Translations under genes and position numbers: made by a program | Notes under the pieces: generated by a model | Database searches by the model: none | Told to the model about the DNA's origin: nothing | What the model saw: the letters and a program-made list of their open reading frames with translations, nothing else | Shown: one piece after another, positions 9,507-18,890 of the stretch | Numbering within the stretch: the stretch's first letter is position 1 | How the letters are laid out: each line of letters starts with the position of its first letter | DNA from: Chitinophagaceae bacterium | GTDB lineage: Bacteria > Bacteroidota > Bacteroidia > Chitinophagales > Chitinophagaceae | Direction of reading: 5' to 3' | Assembly: GCA_017307735.1 (NCBI GenBank) | Contig: JAFKGR010000015.1 | Span: 1-64,000 of the forward strand | DNA length: 64,000 nucleotides

Positions 9507-10547
9507 TTAATAACTATAGGTGACTTTCAAAATAGTGCCATCACCCATTGAACTGACATACCATGAATGGTTGTCAATCTGTTTTATCCCCACCGGCATA
9601 TTTAGTCCGTCCACAATTTTCATTTTATTTGAGGGAGTCACGAGAGATAGAGATCCGGTATTAGGCATAAATCCTGTTGGGCCGAATGTACCGTAGCTTA
9701 ATACAGGATATCCATAAAAAGTTGCGGGCGCAATATCGACCAGTGTTGATAGTCCATTTATATAAACAGAAACATTGCCCTGCAGGGAGACCTTGTAAAC
9801 CACAGCCTGCCCTTCAAGAAACGGGAATCCGGTAAGAGTGGATACCAGAAAGTTGTTTCCGTCCCATACAATACCGGTGGGCACGCTTTGTATAAAGGGA
9901 GGTCCTACCTGAGTGGGGTTAGGTATATTGGGGAAGGTGGCCAGTACGGTATAATCATCTTTTGCATTGCGGCGGATAATCGCATTTGCGCCAGCGTCGG
10001 CAATATATAGTTTTCCGTCAGGTCCTTTGATTAAATTGTACGGATGGCTGTCGTTGGGAGCGACGATATTTTGTGCACGAACCCATGTGCCGATATCTTC
10101 AAAGGGAAGAGTGGCTCCGTTAATCGGATCATCGCCGGGTTTATAATTTTTCAAATCCACGCTATATAAATAATCACCTGCCAATACATAAAGCATTCCA
10201 TTGTCAAACAACAAATGAGCAGGCCCCTCTACCTCACCCGACAATGTATTTTTTATGGAAGACAAATTATTGATTACCTCAAATGTCTGAGGTACTCCAT
10301 GGCTTCTTGCAACCACCATGACTTTACCATCATTATTACCGGTTCCGGTTTCTGCGACCCAGATATCACCTCGTGGGTCGGTCTCAATTCCCATTGGGGT
10401 GTTTAGTCCGCTTACCACTGTGGTTACTGTGGGCGTGGGTTTGACTCCAACTTTCTGGCAACTGGTAAAAAACAAAATCAATAATAACAATGATGCCCCT
10501 TCCAAACCTTTCATCAGCAAGGGCTGCTGGATTCGTGAATCTTTCAT
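9507..10547 (-). CDS. ScyD/ScyE-like beta-propeller lipoprotein
   Basis: A 346-residue exported protein resembling the ScyD/ScyE family of NHL-type propellers. A lipoprotein signal ends at FFTSC (cysteine 30); M12 is an alternative start. The body shows the family opening VVSGLNTPMGIETDPRGDIW and repeated blades such as LIKGPDGKLYIADAGANAI and GIVWDGNNFLVSTLTGFPF. Despite the name, such proteins are widespread outside scytonemin producers, and their role is usually unknown. It is the only minus-strand gene in the first 19 kb, has its own terminator, and appears to be a single-gene unit. Confidence 0.82.
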   Translation of the reverse strand: MKDSRIQQPLLMKGLEGASLLLLILFFTSCQKVGVKPTPTVTTVVSGLNTPMGIETDPRGDIWVAETGTGNNDGKVMVVARSHGVPQTFEVINNLSSIKNTLSGEVEGPAHLLFDNGMLYVLAGDYLYSVDLKNYKPGDDPINGATLPFEDIGTWVRAQNIVAPNDSHPYNLIKGPDGKLYIADAGANAIIRRNAKDDYTVLATFPNIPNPTQVGPPFIQSVPTGIVWDGNNFLVSTLTGFPFLEGQAVVYKVSLQGNVSVYINGLSTLVDIAPATFYGYPVLSYGTFGPTGFMPNTGSLSLVTPSNKMKIVDGLNMPVGIKQIDNHSWYVSSMGDGTILKVTYSY

Positions 10548-10696
10548 TGTACTTTAAATTTTATTATGAATAAAAAAGATGCTTCGAACCAGACAATAAA
10601 AGCAGTAATTGTGTGTGGGAAATTGATAGGGAAAATGGATGCCCAAAAGTATGGTTTTTTGAATTGTAAATTTTTATTTTTTCCAATAAGGAATAA

Positions 10697-10811
10697 AATC
10701 AACTATGGTTCACGCGAGGAAAAATTTCAGGAGCCTGAGATAATACTTTGTCCGGAATTTGAAATAGAATTTCTCAAAAAATTTATTGAGAATTATTCAG
10801 TGGGTAACTGA
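10697..10811 (+). pseudogene. Degraded fragment of an HExxH-family gene
   Basis: The translated segment NYGSREEKFQEPEIILCPEF continues into EIEFLKKFIENYS. It aligns with copy 3 (NYGWYQGKFQELGMKLYPKL, KMKLLKKFVDNYS), and the DNA is also alike (TTTCAGGAGC). The frame then stops at 10811, before the conserved C-terminus. An open frame reaches up to 10566, but residues before 10697 do not resemble the family and contain no zinc motif. I read it as a truncated, decayed paralogue rather than a functional small gene. Confidence 0.7.
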
Positions 10812-10926
10812 TTTTACAGTTGGGTACCCCCAGCCGCATTTAAAAGTCAGAGTGTCTGTGAAGTTGCCGATTGGTAACAAATTTTTTGTGGAAGCGCCTC
10901 TCTCCTGCCTGATATGCGCAAATGAA

Positions 10927-10989
10927 CGAAAATTCCTATTTCCTGCTCGATTTATCCTATCACCGCACTGCCTCCGGCCAATACCTTTA
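10927..10989 (+). promoter_or_regulatory. Promoter B with 21-bp direct repeat, upstream of TPR kinase
   Basis: Half-sites CGAAAATTCCTAT (10927) and CGATTTATCCTATCAC (10948) are 21 bp apart. The second ATCCT (10954) is exactly 28 bp before the -7-like box TACCTTTA (10982-10989). It lies about 135 bp before the preferred kinase start at 11125, leaving a long leader. The layout is the same as promoters A, C and D. Confidence 0.6.
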
Positions 10990-11124
10990 TCATTCCTAAT
11001 CCATTTTACCTGAAAACGGGTTGGGAATAACCAAAATATAGTATAAAACATGGAAGCGCTTCATCACTCGAAAGCAGATGTTCTGATTGCCACACAACCA
11101 GGAAAACTTTCCCGGAAACATATT

Positions 11125-13224
11125 ATGAATAAATTTCTTCTTGTCATATTTCTCATTTTAAGCAGCACGAGCACATATTCTCAGAACAGGCACCTTGATA
11201 GTTTAAAACTTTTGTTGTCAATAGAAAAAACTTATACAGGTAGAGTGAATCTGCTGAATAGGCTTGGAGGAAGTTTTGGTTTTGGGCAGGCAAGAAACGA
11301 TTCTGCTCTTTGGTACTCTCAACAGGCATTGAAACTATCACAGGAAATAAAATATACAAAAGGTGAATTAACAGCGGTTCTCCATATTGCCAGTTATTAC
11401 AACCAGACAGGCAATTACCCCGAAGCGCTGAAACTCTCTTTCCGAAATCTTGCCATGGCAAAAAAATTCAATGATAGGTATATCCTCCTTTTTCAGACGA
11501 GGTTGGTAAGCTGGATCTATAGAGGCATGGGAGATTTTGAAAAGGGATTGGAATTTGCAAAGCAATTGGCTCCTTTGGCGGACTCCTTCAATGAAAACGA
11601 TCGAGGCTCCGCGACCCAGGTAGCCAACAATATTATTGCAGGAGCATACTTAGACATGGGATTGCCTGATTCAGCTCTTATTTACAAACGTCCGGTTTAT
11701 CAATTTGGCATTGCGCATAATGATCGAGAATGGATAACGTTAGGTGCAAATGGATTAGGAGAAATCTATGCGAAGATTGGCGATGTGGACTCTGCTTTTT
11801 ATTATTATAAGATCAGTATGGGTATCGGAGCTGAAATCCGGCGGTATGATATGGTTTCATATAGTGCAACCAATATGGCCAAATTGTTTTTCAGAATGGG
11901 AGAAATAGATTCTGCTTTTTTGTATGGTAGAAAATCGCAGCACGCACTTCAACTTACAAATAGCCCGGCTGGCGCTGTAACTACTGATTCCCTGCTTGCC
12001 ACCCTGTTTCAAAGCCGTGGTCAATACGACAGCGCTTACAAGTATTTAAAGAGTTATGTTTTATTAAATGACAGCCTTAATAATCAAAATAAGATAGCGC
12101 AGGCATTGAATTTTTCTTTCAATGAAACCCTGCAAAAGCAACAAGCGGAACAGGCAAGAAAAGAGATTCGGCAGCAATATCAAAACAGAATAAAGTTGTA
12201 TTCTTTTGGAGGTATCCTGCTCATATTTTTGATCATTGCATTTTCATTGTTCCTGAACAACAGGAACAAACAAAAAGCCAATATTCTTCTTGGCAAACAA
12301 AAAGAACAAATTCAGAATACATTATCCGAATTAAAATCCACCCAATCCCAACTCATCCAATCCGAAAAGATGGCTTCGCTCGGAGAGCTCACAGCAGGTA
12401 TAGCTCATGAAATTCAAAACCCGTTAAACTTCGTGAATAATTTTTCGGAGATAAATAAAGAATTGATTGAAGAATTAAAAACTAAAAATGAAGAATTAAA
12501 AATTGAGGATGATGACGTAAAAGATTTGCTTAATGACATAGAATCAAATGAAGAAAAAATAAACCATCACGGCAAACGTGCAGATGGTATCGTGAAAAGT
12601 ATGCTGGAACACTCCCGCACCAGCACAGGTGTAAAAGAACCGACTGACATCAACAAACTGGCGGACGAATATTTACGATTAGCATATCACGGTATGCGGG
12701 CAAAGGACAAGAATTTTAATTGTGAACTAAAAACTGAGTTTGATGAAACATTGCAAAAAATAAATGTCGTTCCGCAGGATATAGGAAGGGTGCTTTTGAA
12801 TCTTTTCAATAATGCATTCTATGCTTGTGCTGAGCAAAGCCGAAGTACCTGTGCTGAGCGCAGCCACGCTGAAACACTTGAAGGTTTGAAAAACCTTCAA
12901 GGTTTGCCCTACGTCCCCACCGTCACCCTTGTTACCCGAAGAGAAAACGATCATGTAACCATCACCGTCAGAGACAACGGAAACGGCATTCCCGATAAAA
13001 TAAAAGACAAAATCTTTCAACCTTTTTTCACTACCAAACCCACAGGTCAGGGAACAGGATTGGGATTGAGTTTGGCGTATGATATTATTACGAAGGAGCA
13101 CAATGGAACTATAAACGTGGAGAGCAGAGTTGACGTTGCAAATCCCGGCTTATCCGGGAAAGGAAATCCAGACAATTTCAGGGAAGAAGAAGGAACCGAG
13201 TTTATCGTGAGCCTGCCGGTATAA
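11125..13224 (+). CDS. TPR-sensor histidine kinase
   Basis: A 699-residue kinase. The ATG at 11125 is chosen over the one at 11050 because it begins the signal peptide (MNKFLLVIFLILSSTSTYSQ). Roughly residues 30-340 are TPR-like helical repeats in the periplasm, followed by a membrane helix (LYSFGGILLIFLIIAFSLFL) and a coiled coil. The phosphoacceptor H428 is in [12 protein letters not shown]; the HATPase domain shows N box NLFNNAF, DNGNGIP and [12 protein letters not shown]. Two low-complexity in-frame inserts interrupt the catalytic domain: one after the N box (12826-12905), one near the C-terminus (13127-13189). No response regulator is adjacent; the hybrid regulator at 13408 follows 183 bp later. 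Confidence 0.92.
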   Translation: MNKFLLVIFLILSSTSTYSQNRHLDSLKLLLSIEKTYTGRVNLLNRLGGSFGFGQARNDSALWYSQQALKLSQEIKYTKGELTAVLHIASYYNQTGNYPEALKLSFRNLAMAKKFNDRYILLFQTRLVSWIYRGMGDFEKGLEFAKQLAPLADSFNENDRGSATQVANNIIAGAYLDMGLPDSALIYKRPVYQFGIAHNDREWITLGANGLGEIYAKIGDVDSAFYYYKISMGIGAEIRRYDMVSYSATNMAKLFFRMGEIDSAFLYGRKSQHALQLTNSPAGAVTTDSLLATLFQSRGQYDSAYKYLKSYVLLNDSLNNQNKIAQALNFSFNETLQKQQAEQARKEIRQQYQNRIKLYSFGGILLIFLIIAFSLFLNNRNKQKANILLGKQKEQIQNTLSELKSTQSQLIQSEKMASLGELTAGIAHEIQNPLNFVNNFSEINKELIEELKTKNEELKIEDDDVKDLLNDIESNEEKINHHGKRADGIVKSMLEHSRTSTGVKEPTDINKLADEYLRLAYHGMRAKDKNFNCELKTEFDETLQKINVVPQDIGRVLLNLFNNAFYACAEQSRSTCAERSHAETLEGLKNLQGLPYVPTVTLVTRRENDHVTITVRDNGNGIPDKIKDKIFQPFFTTKPTGQGTGLGLSLAYDIITKEHNGTINVESRVDVANPGLSGKGNPDNFREEEGTEFIVSLPV
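12826..12905. repeat. In-frame repeat cluster in the kinase ATPase domain
   Basis: TGTGCTGAGC occurs at 12826 and again at 12850, followed by a near-perfect palindrome at 12877-12901 (CTTGAAGGTTT, gaa, AAACCTTCAAG). Translated, it gives CAEQSRSTCAERSHAETLEG plus LKNLQGL in a loop after the N box. A shorter version occupies the same position at 211-259, while the kinases at 35804 and 40225 have ordinary short loops here. Confidence 0.65.
13127..13189. repeat. Second in-frame palindromic insert in the same kinase
   Basis: The insert lies between VES and EEGTEF, where sister kinases simply read [11 protein letters not shown]. It contains the hairpin TCCCGG-cttat-CCGGGA (13143-13159) and encodes RVDVANPGLSGKGNPDNFRE. 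It extends a beta hairpin near the C-terminus without shifting the frame. Confidence 0.6.
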
Positions 13225-13407
13225 AACTTTTCGTCGGGGCAATACATTCCAGGTTTGAAAAGTAAAACCTGAAAGCCTTCACAGAAATGAATTGGGCCGG
13301 CCTGATATATGAGATCAATAAATATACGTATGTTTGGTTCCTACTCCGGAGATAATGAGAAGTAAAAAAGTATTTTAATACTTTCCGGATGCCAAACAAC
13401 ATGACCA

Positions 13408-16400
13408 ATGGGCATCATTGATTTTAAACAGATATATCATTTCCCGATTTTAAAGAAAATCTATCTTTCCCTGATCCTTTTCTTTTCTCTTTCTGCGCGC
13501 GCCCAGCAATTCATCAATCCTCATTTTACTCATTTTACAATCAACAATGGCCTTTCTCAAAATCTGGTTTACTCCATTACGCAAGATTCAACCGGCTTTT
13601 TGTGGTTCGGTACCAAAGACGGTCTTAACCGTTTTGATGGTTACGAATTTAAGAGTTACCACCACGATCCTTTTGATTCCAATTCGATTGCAGACAATGC
13701 AATATCTGCACTTTACACAGATAAAAAAGGAAGGCTCTGGATCGGAACCATGAACGGGAACCTCGATCTTTATGACAGCAGAAAAAACAGTTTCAGCCAT
13801 TTGTTGAAGATCAATACCAACCTGGGAAATGTGGTTTCTATTTCAGAAGATTTATCCGGAAACCTTTGGGTGGGTACTTATGGAAATGGTTTGTTCAAAC
13901 TATTATTTAATAAAAAAAATCAATCCGGGATTCCGGAACAGGTTATTCATTATACAAACCGACCCGGTGACAGCACCAGTGTCAGAAACAACTTTGTCCT
14001 TGATGTTTTTGCAGACCGCGAGGGCGGATTGTGGGTTTCCACCATAGAAGGATTTTTTCAGCATGCTATAGTAAATCAGAAGAAACTCCAATTTACCTCC
14101 CCGGAGTTTTCGATATTCGCTGCTCAAAGAAAATTAATCCCGGGAGGCGTGGAATATAATCCGGATAAGGTTACGCCAAAACGCTGGAGTGATTTTCATT
14201 CTGAAGGCACAAGATTTATAGAAGATCAGCACCAAAATCTCTGGTTGGGCACAACTGCCGGTATTTTCAGGCTGGACCGGAAAGCCCGAAAGCTGTTCTA
14301 TTTTGATCCTCTTATGCCTGGTCTTGGTCAGGGAAATGTTCGTTCCATTACTCAAATATCTTATCAGCAGAATGGTGAAAAAGTTGGGGCCATATTGGTA
14401 GGATTCCTGGGAGGAGCCGGGATACTTGATACAAAAAATTTTACGTTACAGTTGATTAAGAACGACCCCGGAAACAGCCGGAGCCTGTTGCCCGGAAGCA
14501 CTTTGTGTGTTTATCAGGACCGGTCGGGTGGCATCTGGCTGGGCAGCAGTGGTTCCGGACTGAGTCAGTTCGATGCGGGAACCACATTGTTTCCGATGCC
14601 CGAATACCATACCGCTGACGGAAAAATCAGGACAGAGAACCTGAGTGTACGTTCATTTCTGGATACCAAAAGTTATTTGTTTATCGGCACACAAAATCAG
14701 TTAATGAGGGCTGACAACGTTACCCGCATCATGAAACCCGTACACCTGGATGGTAATCCGCAAGGTGAGAATACTGTTTTCAGTATGGCAACTGCCGATT
14801 CGGTTAATTGCTGGCTGGCGACGAACATTGGCCTGATCCTGTACAATTATAAAAAAAATACTTCTGTAATTTATGAAACCGGTATTCAACGAAACGGACA
14901 AAAAGACAACCGCGTTTTTAAATTGTATAATGATAAACATGGGAACCTGTGGTGCCTGACTCCTTATACACTGAGCATTTTTGATAAGAAGCAAAAAACA
15001 TTCAATCATTATTTTTTTGATTACAGGCCTGTAAACGGATTTTCTGAACCTACCTTCGGCGACCTTTATGAAGACTCTGAAGGGAATTTCTGGATTGGTA
15101 CCGGTGACGGACTTTTATATTTTGATATATTCACAAAAAAGTTTACCAGGTATGCTACCAATACAGCAAATCCTGCCAGCCTGAGCTTTGACGCGGTGCG
15201 AAGTATTTTACCTGATCCGAAATATCCGAAAAAGTTTTTGTGGATTGGAACTGCCGGAGGAGGGTTGAATAAAATGGATTTGCAAACCAAGAAATTCACC
15301 CATTTTACTGAAGGGGATGGATTGCCAAATAATGTGATTTACGGAATTCTTCCGGACGAAGAAGGAAACCTGTGGATAAGCACAAACAAAGGTATTTCAC
15401 GGTTCGATCCCTCTTCCGGGGTATTTACCAATTATGATGCGAATGCCGGATTACAAAGCAACGAGTTTAATTCAGGTGCATTTTATAAAAATGGCGAGGG
15501 CAAACTTTTCTTTGGCGGTATAAACGGATTCAATGAATTTTTTCCCCGCAACATTAAAGGAAATAGTTACGTGCCGCAATTGGCATTCACAGGGTTTAAC
15601 CTCTTTAACCGGCCGGTTTCCATTCATGATAAAAATTCTCCGCTGAAACATTCAATTACTGAAACGAAGAAAATAGTTTTGCCTTATAGTGACAACATCA
15701 TCAGTTTCCAGGTGGCCGCTCTCGATTTCTCAAATCCCGGTAAAATGCTGTATGCATATAAGCTGGAACCAACTGACAAAAGCTGGATACAAATGGGAAA
15801 TAACCGGTTGATTACATTCAGCAATCTGGATCCCGGCAATTATACGCTTCGTGTAAAAGCCGGAAATACAAATGGTGTCTGGAACGAAGAAGGCATTTCT
15901 TTGAATCTCATCATCCTTCCTCCGTGGTGGCGAACCTGGTGGGCTTATCTGATCTATGTTTTCGGCATTATTGGGATTCTGTACTTTATCCGCAGATACG
16001 AGCTGAGGAGGGTACTGCTGCGAAACCGTCTACAGGTGGAACATGTAGAATCGCAAAAACTGAAAGAATTAGACCATCTGAAATCGCGGTTTTTTGCCAA
16101 CATATCACACGAATTCAGAACACCCCTTACCCTGATCATGGGCCCGGTGGAAGATCTTTTAAAAACGGGTAATGCCGATCAGTTTAAAAAAATATTGCCG
16201 GAGGTTCACCGCAATTCAAGGCGTCTGCTGCAACTGATCAACCAACTGCTTGACCTGTCTAAATTAGATGCAAAAAAATACCGCATTAATACCACGAGAG
16301 AAGACATTATCCCTTTCGTCAAACAAATTGTTTACTCCTTTTATTCCTGGGCCGAAAGGAAGAATATTGATTTAAAGGTTGAAGTGGATCCGGCATTAAA

Positions 16401-17646
16401 TGAAAGACTACTGAATGGGAAGACGAAATTTTATTTTGATGAAGACATGATTGAAAAGATCGTGAGTAATCTGCTGTCCAACGCATTCAAGTTCACGGGC
16501 GATGCGGGGAGTATTACTGTGGGTATGAAAACAGCGGAAAAGGAAAACGATTTTCTGGAATTGTCAGTAAAAGACAGTGGCATTGGAATTCCACCTGAAA
16601 AGATTTTGCATGTTTTTGACCGTTTTTACCAGGCCGATGATTCTGATGAACGGCATTATGAAGGCAGCGGAGTGGGATTGGCTTTAATAAAGGAATTGAT
16701 TGATCTTTTGCAGGGCAGGGTTGCCGTTGAAAGTGAAGTGGACAAGGGAACTACCTTCTTCTGTTATCTTCCGTTTAATAAAAAAATTATTTCACCGACA
16801 ACTTCTTCCGCTTGGCAGGGGATGCAAATTCCGGTTGCCGATTATTCTGTGGAAGAACCGGAGCCGGCAAATCAGATAGCCGGGGATGTGAGCAGGGACC
16901 TCATTCTGATTGTGGAAGATCACGCAGATGTCAGAAAATATATCAAAGGAAAATTGGAAGATTCCTATTCGGTGATGGAGGCGGGTAATGGTGCAGACGG
17001 ACTGGTAATAGCCCGCAGCCGGATTCCTGACCTGGTCATCAGCGACATCATGATGCCGGAAATGGATGGTTTTGAACTTTGCGAAAAACTAAAGACGGAT
17101 AACCTGACAAGCCATATCCCGATCATTCTGCTTACGGCAAGAGCAGAAGACAACGACAGGCTGGCCGGTCTGGAAACCGGCGCCGACGCTTACCTGACCA
17201 AGCCCTTTAATTCACACGAATTGAATATCCGCGTCAGAAAGCTGATAGAACTCCGAAAAAAACTGAGGGCTAAATTCAGCGATAAACTGGTAGTGAAACC
17301 CAGTGAAATAACTGTCACTACCCTGGATCAGGCGTTTATGAAAAAGCTGATGGATTCAGTTGAGAAACACATCAATGATGCAAAGTTTTCGGTCACTCAA
17401 TTGAGCGATGAAATGAACATGAGCGTTTCTCAACTCAATCGCAAACTGAAAGCGCTCATTGACCAGTCGCCCCAAAAGTTTATCCGTTCAATCCGCATGC
17501 AAAGAGCATTGGAATTGTTGAAGACCGGCAATGGAAATGTGTCAGAAGTTTCATGGGAAGTAGGTTTTGAAGACCCCGGTTATTTTTCCAAGGTATTTAA
17601 AGCTCATTTTGGCTGCCTGCCTTCTGAAAAGGAGAAATTGCCGTAG
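13408..17646 (+). CDS. Hybrid two-component system sensor/regulator (HTCS)
   Basis: A 1412-residue one-protein signalling system. It has a signal peptide, then about 700 residues of Reg_prop propeller blades (repeated DSTGFLWFGTKDGLNRFDG-like units), a Y_Y_Y domain to about 835 and a membrane helix near 843-865. The cytoplasmic part has the HisKA histidine H901 (ISHEFRTPL), HATPase_c (NLLSNAF, DSGIGIP, GSGVGLAL), a receiver domain with phosphoacceptor D1213 (SDIMMPEMDG), and a C-terminal AraC-type HTH (about 1320-1412). In Bacteroidota such proteins usually activate polysaccharide utilisation loci, but no SusC/SusD or glycosidase gene is nearby; a TsdA-type cytochrome gene follows. The target is unknown. 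ATG at 13408 is the start. Confidence 0.95.
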   Translation: MGIIDFKQIYHFPILKKIYLSLILFFSLSARAQQFINPHFTHFTINNGLSQNLVYSITQDSTGFLWFGTKDGLNRFDGYEFKSYHHDPFDSNSIADNAISALYTDKKGRLWIGTMNGNLDLYDSRKNSFSHLLKINTNLGNVVSISEDLSGNLWVGTYGNGLFKLLFNKKNQSGIPEQVIHYTNRPGDSTSVRNNFVLDVFADREGGLWVSTIEGFFQHAIVNQKKLQFTSPEFSIFAAQRKLIPGGVEYNPDKVTPKRWSDFHSEGTRFIEDQHQNLWLGTTAGIFRLDRKARKLFYFDPLMPGLGQGNVRSITQISYQQNGEKVGAILVGFLGGAGILDTKNFTLQLIKNDPGNSRSLLPGSTLCVYQDRSGGIWLGSSGSGLSQFDAGTTLFPMPEYHTADGKIRTENLSVRSFLDTKSYLFIGTQNQLMRADNVTRIMKPVHLDGNPQGENTVFSMATADSVNCWLATNIGLILYNYKKNTSVIYETGIQRNGQKDNRVFKLYNDKHGNLWCLTPYTLSIFDKKQKTFNHYFFDYRPVNGFSEPTFGDLYEDSEGNFWIGTGDGLLYFDIFTKKFTRYATNTANPASLSFDAVRSILPDPKYPKKFLWIGTAGGGLNKMDLQTKKFTHFTEGDGLPNNVIYGILPDEEGNLWISTNKGISRFDPSSGVFTNYDANAGLQSNEFNSGAFYKNGEGKLFFGGINGFNEFFPRNIKGNSYVPQLAFTGFNLFNRPVSIHDKNSPLKHSITETKKIVLPYSDNIISFQVAALDFSNPGKMLYAYKLEPTDKSWIQMGNNRLITFSNLDPGNYTLRVKAGNTNGVWNEEGISLNLIILPPWWRTWWAYLIYVFGIIGILYFIRRYELRRVLLRNRLQVEHVESQKLKELDHLKSRFFANISHEFRTPLTLIMGPVEDLLKTGNADQFKKILPEVHRNSRRLLQLINQLLDLSKLDAKKYRINTTREDIIPFVKQIVYSFYSWAERKNIDLKVEVDPALNERLLNGKTKFYFDEDMIEKIVSNLLSNAFKFTGDAGSITVGMKTAEKENDFLELSVKDSGIGIPPEKILHVFDRFYQADDSDERHYEGSGVGLALIKELIDLLQGRVAVESEVDKGTTFFCYLPFNKKIISPTTSSAWQGMQIPVADYSVEEPEPANQIAGDVSRDLILIVEDHADVRKYIKGKLEDSYSVMEAGNGADGLVIARSRIPDLVISDIMMPEMDGFELCEKLKTDNLTSHIPIILLTARAEDNDRLAGLETGADAYLTKPFNSHELNIRVRKLIELRKKLRAKFSDKLVVKPSEITVTTLDQAFMKKLMDSVEKHINDAKFSVTQLSDEMNMSVSQLNRKLKALIDQSPQKFIRSIRMQRALELLKTGNGNVSEVSWEVGFEDPGYFSKVFKAHFGCLPSEKEKLP

Positions 17647-17720
17647 TGGGAGTTTGCAACGGATTTCGTTTTGATTACCACGAACTTATTTTTCACAATG
17701 CCTTTTCGTATAAAAAATGC

Positions 17721-17784
17721 GTAAAAATTCCTATAAAATGAAGATTTTTTCCTATCAAAAACCTTTTGCCGCAGGCTAATTTTG
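17721..17784 (+). promoter_or_regulatory. Promoter C with 21-bp direct repeat, upstream of tsdA-like gene
   Basis: Half-sites GTAAAAATTCCTAT (17721) and AAGATTTTTTCCTATCA (17741) place TTCCT at 17728 and 17749, 21 bp apart. A perfect Bacteroidota -7 box TAATTTTG (17777-17784) begins exactly 28 bp after the second TTCCT. The tsdA-like ATG is about 91 bp downstream. Confidence 0.65.
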
Positions 17785-17875
17785 TCAGGATCATTTTTAC
17801 AACTCCTCCGCCGATCAAATTTAAGGGAAGATAATCTCCTTACAATAAAGGTTGAGATCTGAAGGGCTTTCAATT

Positions 17876-18850
17876 ATGAAGAAAGTACATTATATGACAA
17901 TCATTGCGGTTCTGGCAATTTTAGTAGTGTTGTTGGGAGTGGATGTAATTCTACTTTCCGGAAAGCAGGAAAATAAAATTAGTAAAGCCGAACCGCTGAA
18001 AGAAAATCCCATTCTCTGGACTCCACCGGACACTGCTGAAATACCCTCTACAGAAAATGGAAACCTGATACGTTATGGAAGAAATCTGATTGTTCACACT
18101 GCACAATATTTTGGGCCTGAGGGAAGTATCTCTCAATCGGAAAACGGATTGAATTGTCAGAACTGTCACCTTGCTGCGGGTACCAGGTTATTCGGCAATA
18201 ATTTTTCAACGGCAGCTTCCTCCTATCCTATTTTCAGGGCACGGGCCAACCGGTACATTTCTCTTTCAGAACGGGTTAACGGTTGCATGGAGCGGAGCAT
18301 GAATGGAAAGGCAATTGACAGTGCAGGCAGGGAAATGAAGGCAATTATCGCTTATCTTAAATGGATTGGGCAAGGGGTAAATAAAAATGAACGTGTTTTG
18401 GGGGCAGGAACGAAAAAATTGGTATTCATGAGCAGAGCTGCAGATCCACAAAGGGGGAAAGTCATTTTTGTAAACAATTGTGCATCGTGCCATGGCCTGA
18501 CCGGAGAAGGGAAATTGAATACGAATGGAAAAGAATATCTCTATCCGCCGCTCTGGGGACCACGCAGCTATAACATGGGAGCCGGATTTTACCGCATTTC
18601 CAAACTGGCCTCTTTTGTAAAAAACAACATGCCTTTTGGTACCACTTATCACGATCCGGTGCTTACTGATGAACAGGCATGGGATGTAGCCGCTTATGTG
18701 AATTCCCAACCGCATCCGGTTTATAGACATTTACAAAATGACTGGAAGAATGTAGCTGCCAAGCCGTTTGATTATCCCTTCGGTCCTTACGCAGACACGT
18801 TTTCAGAAAGACAACACAAGTATGGGCCATTTTCAGAAATAAAGAAATGA
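17876..18850 (+). CDS. tsdA: TsdA-type dihaem thiosulfate dehydrogenase
   Basis: A 324-residue dihaem cytochrome c resembling thiosulfate dehydrogenase TsdA, which couples two thiosulfates to tetrathionate. An N-terminal membrane helix anchors it on the periplasmic side. Haem 1 binds at CQNCH (94-98). The distal cysteine ligand typical of TsdA is C137 in ERVNGCMERSMNGK. Haem 2 binds at CASCH (202-206), with M252 (NNMPFG) as a likely ligand. The family tail is present (YPPLWGP, LTDEQAWDVAAYVNSQPHP, QHKYGPF). ATG 17876 is preferred over TTG 17852. The next gene is a DsrE-like sulfur-carrier relative, which supports sulfur chemistry. Direction (oxidation or tetrathionate reduction) cannot be read from sequence. 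Confidence 0.85.
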   Translation: MKKVHYMTIIAVLAILVVLLGVDVILLSGKQENKISKAEPLKENPILWTPPDTAEIPSTENGNLIRYGRNLIVHTAQYFGPEGSISQSENGLNCQNCHLAAGTRLFGNNFSTAASSYPIFRARANRYISLSERVNGCMERSMNGKAIDSAGREMKAIIAYLKWIGQGVNKNERVLGAGTKKLVFMSRAADPQRGKVIFVNNCASCHGLTGEGKLNTNGKEYLYPPLWGPRSYNMGAGFYRISKLASFVKNNMPFGTTYHDPVLTDEQAWDVAAYVNSQPHPVYRHLQNDWKNVAAKPFDYPFGPYADTFSERQHKYGPFSEIKK

Positions 18851-18890
18851 AATATTCAAAATTTTTAAATCAAATTAAAATTCTCTCATT

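Noticed and set aside
10566..10696. N-terminal part of an open frame before the decayed HExxH fragment
   Set aside because: These residues do not resemble the family and no zinc motif is present, so only the downstream part is called as a remnant.
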